Of a stretch of 64,000 bases of DNA, positions 47,461 to 57,256 are shown one piece after another. This stretch comes from AG-12 sp027319585 (GTDB lineage Bacteria > Chloroflexota > Dormibacteria > Aeolococcales > Bog-877): the NCBI GenBank assembly GCA_027319585.1, contig DAHVMY010000002.1:1-64000 (forward strand), in the 5' to 3' direction. Position 1 is the first letter of the stretch; every line of letters starts with the position of its first letter. Made by a program: the position numbers and the translations under genes. The notes under the pieces were generated by a model that was given only the letters and a program-made list of their open reading frames with translations, searched no databases and was not told where the DNA came from.

Positions 47461-48887
47461 AGGGGGCTCTCCCCCGCCGCCGGGACCAGCTTCGAGACCG
47501 CGGCGGCCGCCGCGCGGCGGATGACCTCTCGCGCGCTCCCGTCGGGGGTGTACACCCGCATCCACACCGTCCGCACCGGGAGCAGCCGGGCCAGGAGTTG
47601 AGGGGCGGCCTCGACCTCCACCTTGCCGGAGATGGGATCGAAGATGTTCAGCTGCTCGCCGGCCCGCGCTGGGTTCTCCGGCCTGGGGGAGGTGCTGGCC
47701 AGGTCCACCTCCAGGGGAACCTCAGAGAGCGCTGTGGGCAGCTCTTCGCGGATCCGGTCCTCGAGGAAGCCCGCGTCCCGAAGCGTCGCCGGCTCGTCGT
47801 CGCCTCCGACTTCCCGGAACGCTTCATAGGCAAGCTGCCACGGGAGCGTGCGGCTGGTGACGGCCTCCCAGCCCCGGCCCAGCTCGGCCTCGTCGGCGGT
47901 CCGCGGATGCCGCTGCAGCCGCTCGACCTCGCCCAGCAGGGACCAGTCGGTCAGAAGTTGGTACTCCTCCAGGTGTTCCAGGGGACTACCCGGGGGCAGC
48001 AGCTTCCAGCAGGTGCGCGCGAACACCGGTCGAAGATGCAGGTCGATCCGCCGCACGGTTCGGTGAAAGTAGATGTGGTTGTACATGTACAACCGGGCGG
48101 CGAGGAACCCCTCGAGCGCCGGAGCCCCGTGCTGGTGCAGCACCAGCGAACCGTCCTTGATGAACATGTAGTGGCGCAGTCGGGCCACATCCACGGGGCC
48201 GACCCCCACCCCGCACATGTAGGCATCCCGGGGCACGTAGTCCAGGTTGTCGGTGCTGACCGCCCCGCAGAGAACCGCCTTCAGGGCGCCGAGCCAGCTC
48301 GGAGGGGCGAATCCGGGAAGGGGAGCCGGGGCCATCACGAACGCGACCCATCTGGGGTCGATCCGCTCGTGCTCACCGAAGCGGCCCGAGGGGCTCCGGC
48401 GCAGGGAGGCGATCAGGTCCTGCAACGGCCCCATCACCAGGGCGCGCCCCAGGTCCTCATGATCGAGGCCGAATCGAGCCAGAACCTGGCTGTCGAAGAA
48501 GTGTCCAAAGGGACCGTGGCCGCTGTCATGGAGCAATCCGGCGACCCGCATGGTCTCGACCACCAGCGGCTCGGAGGGCAGGTCGGGGAAGCTCTCGCGC
48601 AGGCTGGGATACAGGTGCTCTGTGATCCGCCCCGAGAGATGCATCGCGCCGACCGCATGCTGAAAGCGGGAGTGCTCGGCGGTGTGGAAGACCCACCAGG
48701 CGGACTGCAGCTGGTGGATGCGGCGCTGGCGCTGCATCCACGGGTGATCCAGCAGGGCCTGCTCGGAGCTGGAGCCGTCACCCAGCTGCTTGGTGATCTG
48801 ACAGTACTCGTAGATGGGATCGGCGAGCAGGTTGACGGCATCGTAAACTCGCTCCGGCCCGCTCGCGGGCGGGTGGGGTGCCGCCAA
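47457..48887 (-). CDS. HD-domain phosphohydrolase (COG1078, dNTPase/SAMHD1-like)
   Basis: 476 aa. The HD metal site is formed by HSRFQHAVGAMHL near residue 73 and LLHDSGHGPFGHFF near 118; YVPRDAYMCGVG near 218 and ARLYMYNHIYFHRT near 270 are typical of COG1078 proteins. Relatives hydrolyse dNTPs or other nucleotides. The C-terminal 150 residues are less conserved. TTG start at 48887, two bases after the stop of the ABC permease gene, so it belongs to that operon. Overlaps mrp by 4 bases tail to tail. Confidence 0.88.
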   Translation of the reverse strand: MAAPHPPASGPERVYDAVNLLADPIYEYCQITKQLGDGSSSEQALLDHPWMQRQRRIHQLQSAWWVFHTAEHSRFQHAVGAMHLSGRITEHLYPSLRESFPDLPSEPLVVETMRVAGLLHDSGHGPFGHFFDSQVLARFGLDHEDLGRALVMGPLQDLIASLRRSPSGRFGEHERIDPRWVAFVMAPAPLPGFAPPSWLGALKAVLCGAVSTDNLDYVPRDAYMCGVGVGPVDVARLRHYMFIKDGSLVLHQHGAPALEGFLAARLYMYNHIYFHRTVRRIDLHLRPVFARTCWKLLPPGSPLEHLEEYQLLTDWSLLGEVERLQRHPRTADEAELGRGWEAVTSRTLPWQLAYEAFREVGGDDEPATLRDAGFLEDRIREELPTALSEVPLEVDLASTSPRPENPARAGEQLNIFDPISGKVEVEAAPQLLARLLPVRTVWMRVYTPDGSAREVIRRAAAAAVSKLVPAAGESPL

Positions 48888-48889
48888 TC

Positions 48890-49786
48890 TCAGTCCGGCT
48901 TGCTGAACTGGCGCATGGCGGCTGCCAGCATGACCACCGCCGCAGCCATGATCATGGCGACTTCAAACCACACCGGCAGCACCCAGGCCCCCCAGCTGAT
49001 GCCGGGGTTGAGGGTCCGGGCCAGGGGTGGGGGAAGCTGGATCTGGCTGAACACCGCCTCCCGGAAGGGAGCGACCGCGTAGGAGAGGGGATCGATCTTG
49101 CTGAGCACGGCCAGCCAGGCGGGCAGGTCGCTGAGCGGGAAGATCGCGCCCGACAGGAAGAACATCGGCAACACGAAGAACTGGGTGACCATCTGGAAGG
49201 ACTCCACCTGGGAGATACGGGCGGCCAGCATCACCCCGAAGGCGGTGAGCGCAAAGGAGGTCAGCAGCATCTCGCCCAGCAGGGTCAGGATCATGACCGG
49301 GCTGTAGGGAACCCCGACGGTGCCGGCCAGAGCCAGGATGATCGCTCCCTGAATGCTGGCCACGGTGGCGCCGCCCAGGCACTTCCCCAAGACCAGCGTC
49401 CAGCGGTGCACCGGGGCGACCAGCATCTCGCGCAGGAAACCGAACTCCCGATCCCAGACGATCGACATCGCCGAGAAGATCGAGGTGAACAGGATCGTCA
49501 TCCCCAGAACTCCCGGGAACATGAAGGTGCGGAAGTTGAAGTGCTCGGTTTGGCTGATCAAGGGGGACAGTCCGGTCCCCAGGATGTAAAGGAAGAGGAT
49601 GGGCTGCGCCAGCGAGGTCACAATGCGCAGCCGGTTGCGGAGAAAGCGGATCAGCTCCCGTTTCCACACGACCAGGATCGCCCGCAGGTCGTCAGCCAGC
49701 CCGTTCCCCGCCACCCGGACCGGCGCGACCGCTGGCATCGACTGCTGGCGAGCCTGTGCCACTAGCGGCTCCTGGCCCGCATCCAC
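48890..49786 (-). CDS. ABC-2 type exporter permease
   Basis: 298 aa with six membrane segments (from about residue 55 to 290) and no large extracytoplasmic domain, the DrrB-like layout. Family motif: SQVESFQMVTQFFVLPMFFLSGAIFPLSDLP near residue 195. A cytoplasmic N-terminal stretch of about 35 residues precedes an amphipathic helix (VVWKRELIRFLRNRLR). It overlaps the upstream ATPase gene by 25 bases. Substrate unknown. Confidence 0.9.
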   Translation of the reverse strand: MDAGQEPLVAQARQQSMPAVAPVRVAGNGLADDLRAILVVWKRELIRFLRNRLRIVTSLAQPILFLYILGTGLSPLISQTEHFNFRTFMFPGVLGMTILFTSIFSAMSIVWDREFGFLREMLVAPVHRWTLVLGKCLGGATVASIQGAIILALAGTVGVPYSPVMILTLLGEMLLTSFALTAFGVMLAARISQVESFQMVTQFFVLPMFFLSGAIFPLSDLPAWLAVLSKIDPLSYAVAPFREAVFSQIQLPPPLARTLNPGISWGAWVLPVWFEVAMIMAAAVVMLAAAMRQFSKPD

Positions 49787-50784
49787 GGGTTCTGCCGCAT
49801 CTTGTCAGAGCCGCTCACCTCGGCGTCCCGGATGGTACGGCCGGTGTAATTCATGAAGACGTCGTCCAGGGTCGGCCGGGCGACGCGCACGGAGAGGATC
49901 CGAATGCCCAGCTCGGCGAACAGCCGGGGGACGAACTCCTCCCCCTGATTCACGAAGAAGGCGACCGCTCCCTCGCTCATCCTGGCGTCCAGGTCGAAGT
50001 GCTCGGCAAGCTGACGGATGGTGGCGGGATCGTCGCTGGTGTGCAGCTCCACGCGGTCCTGGCCGACACTGGCCTTGAGCGCCTCCGGGGTGTCGCTGGC
50101 CACGATCAGGCCATTGTCGATGATGGCGATGCGGTCGCAGTACTCAGCCTCATCCATGTAGTGGGTGGTGAGGAAGATGGTGATCTTCTCCCGCTTCTTC
50201 AGCTCGGTGATGTAGCCCCAGATGTGCGATCTCGTCTGCGGGTCCAAGCCCACCGTCGGTTCGTCCAGGAAGAGCACCCGGGGTGAGTGCAGGAGGCCTC
50301 GGGCGATCTCCAGACGGCGCTTCATTCCGCCCGAGAAGGTGCGCACCAGGCTGGCGCGCCGGTCCCACAGCCCCACCATCTCCATCACCTGCTGCAGCCG
50401 GTCCTGGACCTGGCTCTTGGGCACACCGTACAGCTCGGCGTGAAAGCTGAGGTTCTCGGTGGCGGTGAGGTAGTCGTCCAGGGTGGTGTCCTGGAAGACC
50501 AGGCCGATGTGACGCCGAACCTGCGCCTGCTCCCGGACCACGTCGAATCCGGCGACCAGGGCTCTGCCCGCACTGGGGCGGGTGATGGTGCAGAGCATGG
50601 AGATGGTGGTGGACTTGCCAGCCCCGTTGGGGCCGAGGAAACCGAAGGTCTCCCCGGCCGCGACCTGGAAATTGACCCCCTTGACCGCCTCCAACTCACC
50701 ATAGCTCTTGCGCAGGTCCTCAGCCAGGACCGCGGCTGCGCCGCTCAATCGCGCGGTCCCGATCCCCTGCTGCATCACGGTCAC
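49762..50784 (-). CDS. ABC exporter ATP-binding protein (DrrA-like)
   Basis: 340 aa. Walker A GPNGAGKSTT near residue 54, signature FSGGMKRRLEIARG near 148, Walker B LFLDEPTVGLDPQTR near 170, switch His in TTHYMDEAEYC near 206. The C-terminal extension (about 235-340, ending LDDVFMNYTGR) is the DrrA-type regulatory tail. GTG start at 50784; ATG at 50775 is an alternative. First gene of ATPase-permease-HD hydrolase. Confidence 0.93.
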   Translation of the reverse strand: MTVMQQGIGTARLSGAAAVLAEDLRKSYGELEAVKGVNFQVAAGETFGFLGPNGAGKSTTISMLCTITRPSAGRALVAGFDVVREQAQVRRHIGLVFQDTTLDDYLTATENLSFHAELYGVPKSQVQDRLQQVMEMVGLWDRRASLVRTFSGGMKRRLEIARGLLHSPRVLFLDEPTVGLDPQTRSHIWGYITELKKREKITIFLTTHYMDEAEYCDRIAIIDNGLIVASDTPEALKASVGQDRVELHTSDDPATIRQLAEHFDLDARMSEGAVAFFVNQGEEFVPRLFAELGIRILSVRVARPTLDDVFMNYTGRTIRDAEVSGSDKMRQNPWMRARSR

Positions 50785-50858
50785 CGGTCAAGCTTGCCAC
50801 GAGGGGCCGACCGCGCGCCAGGACCCGATCCAACCCCGACCGGGCCACCTGGCTCCGG

Positions 50859-52472
50859 TCAGGGACCGCCTCCAGCCCCCGTCCTGTGAGCGGGGGTGGG
50901 AGCGGCCAGCAGCGATCTCAGCCGTTCGAGCAGGGCGACCCCGACAGGGCTGCCCCATCCGCTGCAGGCGTTCCAACCGGGGTGCGCCGAGTAGGCTCCG
51001 TTGCTGCCATCGACCACTTCGCGGGTTACCCCTTCGGGGGCCAACTGCTGGTACAGAAGCGGGTTCAGGTGGCCCAGGTCCCGGCCTACGGCGCCCGCGC
51101 AGATCGCGACCAGCGCCGCCAACAGCGGCGCCACCGCGCTGGTGCCACCGAAGACCGCCGCCTGCTGGTCCACCAGGACGCGGTAGCCGGTCTCAGGGTC
51201 CGCGTCGCCGGCCAGATCCGGCAGGCCCCGGCCGTGGAAGTGGCCCGGATTGACCGACGGCGGCACCCCAATCCCCACCTGCCAGCTGGGCAGCGGAAAC
51301 ACCGCGCTCACCCCGCCCCCGGTCGCGCCGTCCTGGGGCTGGTCGTTCCACACCACCTCACTTTCGATAGCGCCGGCTGCCGCCACCAGGCGGGTGCCTC
51401 CGCAGGCGAGCACGTAGGGGCTCGCCGCCGGGTAGTCCACATGGGCCAGGCCGTCGTTGAGGCCGTCCCCGGAGCCGTTGTCGCCCGCGGCGACGCAGAC
51501 CGTCATACCCACCAGTGCGGCATCCTGAAATGCGTGCTCGAACGCCTGCACGGTGGCCGCCGGCCAGCCCGCTTCGGGGCCGCCCCAACTGATCGAGAGG
51601 ACGGTGGGGGTGTTCTCCTGGTCATGAACCGCGGCCGACACCGCGGCCAGGAACCCCTGGTCGGTGTTGGGGGCGAAGTAGACCGCCAGCTTGGCATCAG
51701 GTGCGACGGACCCTGCAACCTCGAGGTCGAGAGCGACCTCCCCGTCCGGCCCGTTGGGATCTCCGGTGGGCCGGTTGGCACCGCCGTCGACCGGAACCGG
51801 CACCACGGTCGGAGGCGCCAGGCCAAGGCCGGCGAAGTAGCTCTGGAGATCCGCAGGTTGGTACCCTCCTCCCAGCTCCAGCAGGCCGATGCACCGGCCC
51901 CGGGCCCAGCTCGAAGCCGGATAGCGGTAGACAGCGGCCACCTGGGTTGGATAGAAGCTCAGCGGGGCCGCCTGGTTGAGGGGCATGGGCGAGCTCGGCA
52001 GAGGCAGCCGCCGCAGCCGGGGCGGCATAAATGGCCCGGAGTCCAGACCGAGCACCGCCACCACCACCTCGGTCAGATCGACGGGAACAACCGGTCCTGA
52101 TAGCACTCTTCGGCGCGGCGGGGTGGTGGTGGCGTCGGTCTCGAACTGCGCCCCGAACAATGACGAGATCTGGGTCAGAGGTGCCGCCAGCACCACCTCG
52201 CGTCGTTCCGGCCGGGTCCTGACCACGCGCAGGCCACGGGTCGCCGCCCAGCTCCGAACGGTCGTGATGTCACCGGGGCTCGCTCCCCGCAGCTGCCCCA
52301 ACTCCGAACGAGCGACAAAGCCGCCAGTTGAGACTGACTCGGCGCCTTCCCCGCCGATCCCGGCAACGGCTCTGTCCGTGCGCGGGCGCAGGATCAGTGT
52401 GAACTCGAGATCTGGCTCGGGCGGCCCGCTCGGCGCCTCCTGTCGGCCAGGTGGGGGCAGTTGACCACTCAT
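50859..52472 (-). CDS. S53 family peptidase (sedolisin/kumamolisin)
   Basis: 537 aa. A pro-domain of about 150 residues (ending near QFETDATT...VLGLDSG) precedes the catalytic domain. The Glu-Asp pair is in GEVALDLEVAG near residue 240, the oxyanion Asp in AAGDNGSGDG near 325, and the nucleophile Ser in GGTSAVAP near 450; together these are the Ser-Glu-Asp triad of acid-active S53 peptidases. No signal peptide is visible although family members are usually secreted, so the start or export route may differ. ATG at 52472. Confidence 0.9.
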   Translation of the reverse strand: MSGQLPPPGRQEAPSGPPEPDLEFTLILRPRTDRAVAGIGGEGAESVSTGGFVARSELGQLRGASPGDITTVRSWAATRGLRVVRTRPERREVVLAAPLTQISSLFGAQFETDATTTPPRRRVLSGPVVPVDLTEVVVAVLGLDSGPFMPPRLRRLPLPSSPMPLNQAAPLSFYPTQVAAVYRYPASSWARGRCIGLLELGGGYQPADLQSYFAGLGLAPPTVVPVPVDGGANRPTGDPNGPDGEVALDLEVAGSVAPDAKLAVYFAPNTDQGFLAAVSAAVHDQENTPTVLSISWGGPEAGWPAATVQAFEHAFQDAALVGMTVCVAAGDNGSGDGLNDGLAHVDYPAASPYVLACGGTRLVAAAGAIESEVVWNDQPQDGATGGGVSAVFPLPSWQVGIGVPPSVNPGHFHGRGLPDLAGDADPETGYRVLVDQQAAVFGGTSAVAPLLAALVAICAGAVGRDLGHLNPLLYQQLAPEGVTREVVDGSNGAYSAHPGWNACSGWGSPVGVALLERLRSLLAAPTPAHRTGAGGGP

Positions 52473-52544
52473 CCCCAGCAGTATCGCCGGTTCTCCGACC
52501 GGCGACGAACCACCTCGGTCGCCGAGTCCGCCCTCGGCGTCATC

Positions 52545-53330
52545 ATGGGCGCCATGGCCTCGCTCCCGGAGCTGATCGCGGATGCCATCGCACACCCCAT
52601 CTCGGGCTGGGACTTCTCCTGGGTCGCGGGCCGGATGCGGTCCACGGCGCCACCCTGGAGCTACGATCGGATCGTCGCGGTGGCGGCCGCCCGCTCGCCG
52701 GATCTGCTGGACCTGGGAACAGGTGGCGGCGAGTGGCTGGCACAGCTCCGGAGCCGGCCCCCCAGGACGGTGGCAGTCGAGGGGCTGGCGCCCAACGTCA
52801 GCGTGGCCCGGGCTCGCCTCGAGCCACTTGGCATCGAGGTGCTCCCGTACCAAGGACCGTCCGACAACATGACCCAAACGGCGCATGAGCCCCAGTTGCC
52901 ATTCCCGGACGCGTCGTTCGCTCTCATCGTCAACCGCCACGAGTCCTTCGTGGCGGCCGAGGTGCACCGCGTGCTGAAACCGGGCGGGCTGTTCATCACC
53001 CAACAGGTGGGCTCATACGACTCGGTGCGGGCGCTGCTGGGCGCGCCCGCGGCGGGGCCAGCAGCCAGCTGGAGCGTGGCCGAGGCGAGACGCCAGCTGC
53101 AGGCGGCGGGCCTGACGATCGAGGCGGCACGGGCGGTGCGGATCCAAACCAAAGTGGACGACGTCGGCGCCCTGGTCTGGTACCTGCGGGCGGTTCCATG
53201 GGAGATCCCGGACTTCACGGTGGAGCGGTACCTGGATCGCCTTCAGGAGCTCCACCAGAGGTGTGCCACCGGCCCTCTCAGCTTCTCGGAGGAGCGGTTC
53301 ATCGTCCAGGCGCGCAAGCCGCAGCCGTGA
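52545..53330 (+). CDS. SAM-dependent methyltransferase (class I)
   Basis: 261 aa. The SAM-binding motif I is LLDLGTGGGEWL near residue 51, acidic residue AVEGLAPN near 72, motif II FPDASFALIVNRHESFVAAEVHRVLKPGG near 115-140. The last third (PDFTVERYLDRLQELHQRC) is a substrate cap. The substrate is not recognisable. Starts at the ATGs at 52545 or 52554. Divergent from the S53 peptidase gene, with about 70 bases between them for both promoters. Confidence 0.85.
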   Translation: MGAMASLPELIADAIAHPISGWDFSWVAGRMRSTAPPWSYDRIVAVAAARSPDLLDLGTGGGEWLAQLRSRPPRTVAVEGLAPNVSVARARLEPLGIEVLPYQGPSDNMTQTAHEPQLPFPDASFALIVNRHESFVAAEVHRVLKPGGLFITQQVGSYDSVRALLGAPAAGPAASWSVAEARRQLQAAGLTIEAARAVRIQTKVDDVGALVWYLRAVPWEIPDFTVERYLDRLQELHQRCATGPLSFSEERFIVQARKPQP

Positions 53331-53394
53331 TCCGACTGGTGGATGCCCCAGCTCAGCGCGGCCTGGGGTATGGAGCGGCCGCGGGCCAGGGATC

Positions 53395-54222
53395 CTAATG
53401 CTCCAGAGCCAGTCCCCTGGTGATGTGCAGCACCCCCACGAAGTTGCGGAACACCTCCAGGGGTGCGGCGCCCCCCACCATCACCTCGGTGTCACCGATT
53501 CGGCTGACGTCTCGGATGGCGGTCGCCAGCTCCGCCAGGTCTGCGTTGCGCATCCTCAGCTTGAGGGTGGGATGCCCCGCGAATTGGGGCGCGCGCATGG
53601 AGTCGAGTCCCCGGATGGCGGCGCTGGCGGCATCCCGGATCAGCTCTCGTGCCCGCTCGGGGTGCAGATTCTGAGCGGCCATCCGGGTCACTGAACGCTT
53701 GACCACCGCTGCTGTCACCCCCAGGCAGATGGCGGCGGTCTGGGAAGCTGTGTGCTGATCGCCGCTCACCAGAGCGATGGGGACCCGGAAGTGCGCCGCC
53801 ACCAGGGCGTTGATCCCCGCCTCTCCGACCATGGTGCCGTCGAGCTCCGCCGCCAGCACCGCTGAGGGATTGTAGGTGTGCGACAGCGTGGACGGGGGGC
53901 CGTCCACAGACCCGTGGTAGCCGATGAAGAAGATCGCCTGGAAGGTCTCGTCCAAACCCTCCATCATGTAGAGCGGCTTGTGCCTGCCCGATAGGTAATC
54001 GGCCCGCCCGTGGATCTGGTCGGGGGCAAGGTTCTGCATCGCCCCGTGCGAGTCGTTGACCAAGAACTCGGTCGCGCCTGCGGCGGCGGCGCCGTCGATC
54101 GCCGCGTTGACCTCCGCCAGCAGCAACCGCCGCCCCAGTTCGAACTCCGGACCGGGGCCGCACTGCTGCCAGTCGACCACCCCGGCAACGCCCTCCATGT
54201 CGCATGAGATGTAGACCTTCAC
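53395..54222 (-). CDS. dppA: D-aminopeptidase DppA (peptidase family M55)
   Basis: 275 aa. Zinc ligands of DppA are recognisable: D8 and E10 in SCDMEG, H59 in NDSHG, the His of YHGS near 104, and Glu of GEAG near 133; SGDQHTASQ near 155 is typical. It releases D-amino acids, especially D-Ala, from peptides, a route for peptidoglycan peptide recycling. GTG at 54222 has GGAGG 6 bases upstream. It follows the aldo/keto reductase gene by 31 bases in the same direction. Confidence 0.93.
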   Translation of the reverse strand: MKVYISCDMEGVAGVVDWQQCGPGPEFELGRRLLLAEVNAAIDGAAAAGATEFLVNDSHGAMQNLAPDQIHGRADYLSGRHKPLYMMEGLDETFQAIFFIGYHGSVDGPPSTLSHTYNPSAVLAAELDGTMVGEAGINALVAAHFRVPIALVSGDQHTASQTAAICLGVTAAVVKRSVTRMAAQNLHPERARELIRDAASAAIRGLDSMRAPQFAGHPTLKLRMRNADLAELATAIRDVSRIGDTEVMVGGAAPLEVFRNFVGVLHITRGLALEH

Positions 54223-54253
54223 GAGTAGCCTCCAGGTGCGCGGTTGTCGAGTG

Positions 54254-55216
54254 TCATGGGCGCGGACTCCGGCGGGTGATCCGGTCGAGCTCGACCCAGT
54301 CCTCGGCGCTGGCGACCCAGCTGGCCGCTGCGACATTGGCGGCGACCTGCTCTTCGCTCATCGCTCCTGCGATGACCGAAGAGACCGCGGCCCGACCCAG
54401 CAGAGCGCCGATCGCGACCTGCAACAGCGTGATCTCCCGCTCCCGCGCGAAGGCCTGCAGCGCCTCCAGCACATCGAACTTGGCCTGATCGGCAAGACTG
54501 GCGGCGTTGGCCCCTGACGAGAGCCTGGTCCCCGGCGGCGCCGGTTCCCCGCGTCGGTACTTGCCGGTCAGCAGGCCGCTCGCGAGCGGGAAGTAGGGCA
54601 ACAGGCCGATTCCCAGATGCTCGATCGCGGGCAACACCTCGCGCTCGATCCCGCGCTCCAGCAGGCTGTACTCGTCCTGCGAGGAGGTGATCTCGGTGAG
54701 GCCGCGGCTGCGTGCGGTCCACTGCGCATCGACCAGCTGCCAGCCGGCGAAATTGGACACTCCCAACCAGCGCACCTTGCCCTCTTTGACCAATTCGTGA
54801 AGCGCCCCCAGGGTCTCCGCGATCGGAGTGTTGGGGTCCGGCTCGTGCATCTGGTAGAGGTCGATGTGGTCCACCCCCAGCCGCCCCAGGCTGCCCTCCA
54901 CCGCCTTCCGGATGTACTCCGGAGAGCCGCGCCGGTCCGAGGGCTCCAGCCCCTCCTTGAACATGCCGAACTTGGTGGCGATGAGTACCAGATCGCGGCG
55001 GCCCCGAAGCGCCGCTCCCAGGTAGCGCTCGCTCTCCCCGCCGCCATAAATGTCGGCGGTGTCGAACAGATTGATCCCGTGGTCCAGCGCCGCGTCGACC
55101 ACCGCTCGGGCGCCGGCCTGGTCGAGTCTGCGGCCGAAGTTGTTGGTGCCGACTCCGATCTCGGAGACCTCCGGTCCGAGCGGACCCAGCCGCCGCCTGC
55201 GCAACTGACTGCTCAC
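54254..55216 (-). CDS. Aldo/keto reductase
   Basis: 320 aa TIM barrel. The catalytic tetrad is visible as Asp-Tyr in LFDTADIYGGGESE near residue 48-53, Lys in LIATKFG near 80, and His in LYQMHEPD near 117. WLGVSNFAGWQL near 150 and the C-terminal SSVIAGAMSEEQVAANV bind NADPH. The physiological substrate is unknown. The GTG at 55216 has GGGAG about 8 bases upstream; a longer ATG start (55240) is possible. Confidence 0.92.
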   Translation of the reverse strand: MSSQLRRRRLGPLGPEVSEIGVGTNNFGRRLDQAGARAVVDAALDHGINLFDTADIYGGGESERYLGAALRGRRDLVLIATKFGMFKEGLEPSDRRGSPEYIRKAVEGSLGRLGVDHIDLYQMHEPDPNTPIAETLGALHELVKEGKVRWLGVSNFAGWQLVDAQWTARSRGLTEITSSQDEYSLLERGIEREVLPAIEHLGIGLLPYFPLASGLLTGKYRRGEPAPPGTRLSSGANAASLADQAKFDVLEALQAFAREREITLLQVAIGALLGRAAVSSVIAGAMSEEQVAANVAAASWVASAEDWVELDRITRRSPRP

Positions 55217-55331
55217 AAATCTGCTCCCTGCTCCCACCATGGCGACGGCCGACCGCCGGCCCGTGCCCTTCCCCATGATGCCAGGGCGACGCGTACCGGC
55301 CGGCAAGCGGACGACTCAGCGATGGAGTCGA

Positions 55332-55808
55332 TCAGCCCCGCGGGTCCTTGCCGTTCCCCTCCGGCGCGCCCCTGATCCCGGCGACCAGTTTGTCCAGTCG
55401 ATCCGCGAGCACGGTCATGTCCTCGTCGCTCAGGTAGCGGGCGAAGTCCTCCTCCACCGCGACCTGCAGGGCCGCCAGCAGCTCCCACATGAGCTCCCGC
55501 CCGGCCGGGGTCGCCTCCACCCAGATGAGGCGCCGGTCCCTGGTGGAAGCCCGTCGTGCGACCAGCAGCCGCTTCTCGAGGCGGTCGACGATGCGGCTCA
55601 CCCCGCTCTTGCTGAAGCAGGTGGCATGGGCCAGCTCCAGCATCCCCATACGACCGCCGGCGGCTGCCCCGAGCCGCACCACCACCTCCGCCTCGGAGAG
55701 GGAGAGTCCGGTCGCCAGTTCCAGCCGCCGACTCAAGGAGACCTCCAGCAGCCGGTGCGCCTGGAGCAGGCTCAGGGTGGCGGCAACCGGGGAGAGGCCC
55801 TCATCCAT
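55332..55808 (-). CDS. MarR-family transcriptional regulator
   Basis: 158 aa. The winged helix-turn-helix spans about residues 40-100: LSLSEAEVVVRLGAAAGG, MLELAHATCFSKSGVSRIVDRLEKRLLV, wing RASTRDRRLIWVEATPAG. ATG at 55808 chosen from family length. It lies between the aldo/keto reductase gene and the FAH-family gene, all on one strand; it may regulate either. No operator recognised. Confidence 0.9.
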   Translation of the reverse strand: MDEGLSPVAATLSLLQAHRLLEVSLSRRLELATGLSLSEAEVVVRLGAAAGGRMGMLELAHATCFSKSGVSRIVDRLEKRLLVARRASTRDRRLIWVEATPAGRELMWELLAALQVAVEEDFARYLSDEDMTVLADRLDKLVAGIRGAPEGNGKDPRG

Positions 55809-55897
55809 GATGGGTTCCCGGAAGCGGCGGCAATCCCCCTGGCTGGGGCGCCACCTCACCCGGAGTCGGGCCGCATCCGGCGGACTGACCCGCGCCC

Positions 55898-56776
55898 TCA
55901 GCCCTGCACGACCGGGTTGGTGAGCCGACCAATCCCCTCCACCTCCACCTCGATCCGATCGCCCGGTCGCAGAAAGCGCGGCGGCTGGCGCTTGTATCCG
56001 ACCCCCGAGGGGGTGCCGGTGGCGATGACGTCGCCGCACTCCAGCGTTATTCCCGACGAGATGAAGCTGATCGCCTCCGCCACCGAGAACAGCATCGCGG
56101 CGGTGCTCCCGACCTGCACCGCCTCCCCGTTTAAGTAGGTTCTGAGCGTTAGCTGCTGGGGGTCCGCCACATCCGCGGCCAGGGTGAGACCCGGACCCAT
56201 CGGACAGAAGGTGTCCAGCGCCTTGCCCATGGTGTACTGCCCGGTCTGGAACTGCAGGTCCCTGGCGCTGACGTCGTTCATAGGCGCGTAGCCCCCCACG
56301 AACTTGAGCGCATCCTGCTCTCCCACCCGGTGGCAGCGCCTTCCGATCACCACCGCCAGCTCACCTTCGTAGTCCACCTGCCGGCTGATCCCCGGCAGGT
56401 GGATCGGCTCGCCGTTGCCCACCAGAGCGTTGCGAAACTTGGCGAACAGGTTGGGAACCTTGGGCCGCTCGCTGGCCATCTCGGCAACGTGTTCGGCATA
56501 GTTCTGGCCGAGACAGATGATCTTGTCCGGATCAGGCACCGGGGGGCCGAGCCGGACATCCTCGAGGCGGAGAACCGGAGGCTCCCGGTTTCCAAGCCGG
56601 CCCCTGGCTTCCAGGACGAGATGCTGGATGACGTCCGGCCCCAGCTCCAGAAGGCGCCGCACCGTGGGCGCCTCGAGCCCGCGGGCCCTGCTCAGCTCCG
56701 TGGCCTCGACCAGCAGCCCTTCTTCCTCGAAACCCGCCACCAACCGGTCGTCCTTACGGAAGCTGACCAACCTCAC
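55898..56776 (-). CDS. Fumarylacetoacetate hydrolase (FAH) family protein
   Basis: 292 aa. The N-terminal 75 residues are a small cap domain. The FAH core has IICLGQNYAEHVAEM near residue 86, the metal ligands in YEGELAVVIGRR near 135 (E-x-E-like pair) and DVSARDLQ near 168, plus SSGITLECGDVIATGTPSGVG near 240. Family members hydrolyse or decarboxylate 2,4-diketo acids or 2-hydroxyhepta-2,4-diene-1,7-dioate in aromatic degradation. GTG at 56776 with GGAGG about 6 bases upstream. Substrate unknown. Confidence 0.9.
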   Translation of the reverse strand: MRLVSFRKDDRLVAGFEEEGLLVEATELSRARGLEAPTVRRLLELGPDVIQHLVLEARGRLGNREPPVLRLEDVRLGPPVPDPDKIICLGQNYAEHVAEMASERPKVPNLFAKFRNALVGNGEPIHLPGISRQVDYEGELAVVIGRRCHRVGEQDALKFVGGYAPMNDVSARDLQFQTGQYTMGKALDTFCPMGPGLTLAADVADPQQLTLRTYLNGEAVQVGSTAAMLFSVAEAISFISSGITLECGDVIATGTPSGVGYKRQPPRFLRPGDRIEVEVEGIGRLTNPVVQG

Positions 56777-57256
56777 CGGGATCCTCCCAATCGACCACCG
56801 CCCTGCCGATCCCCCGCGCGGCTCTCTGCTCCTGCGGGCTCAGGCTTGCGTCGGCAGGAGCCAGCCCTACCATGATCCCGCAGTCGCCGGTGGGAGCGGG
56901 GGTCACGCGGCCACGAGTTTGTTCCCGGGCAGCTGAAACACGGTCATCGTCATCGTGAGAACAGTGGCCGACCCAGGCTGCGATGCCTTCGTCCACGCCT
57001 GGTTCCTCATCCGAGCAGCATTCGGCTACGGCGCTGACCTGAAGTCTCACGACTCCCAGTCTCGGCACGTCCGCCCCGGATTCCTGGGGGAAGGTGGACA
57101 CCGACTCTTGCCCCCGCTGGGGTCAGGATGCGGCGACGGGCTTGGGCCCGAGGACCGGAGACAATCCAAGAGCGCACCGGGTCGGGCAGATCCCCGGGAC
57201 AGACCACAGGGCAGTGCTCCCGAGGCGCCGGGAATCAGGGCAGCGCGCCCACCGGT
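56777..57256. other. 480-base gap upstream of the riboswitch promoter, no gene seen
   Basis: No reading frame with protein character and no recognised RNA fold. It separates the leftward FAH gene from the rightward hydrogenase-related operon. Confidence 0.45.
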
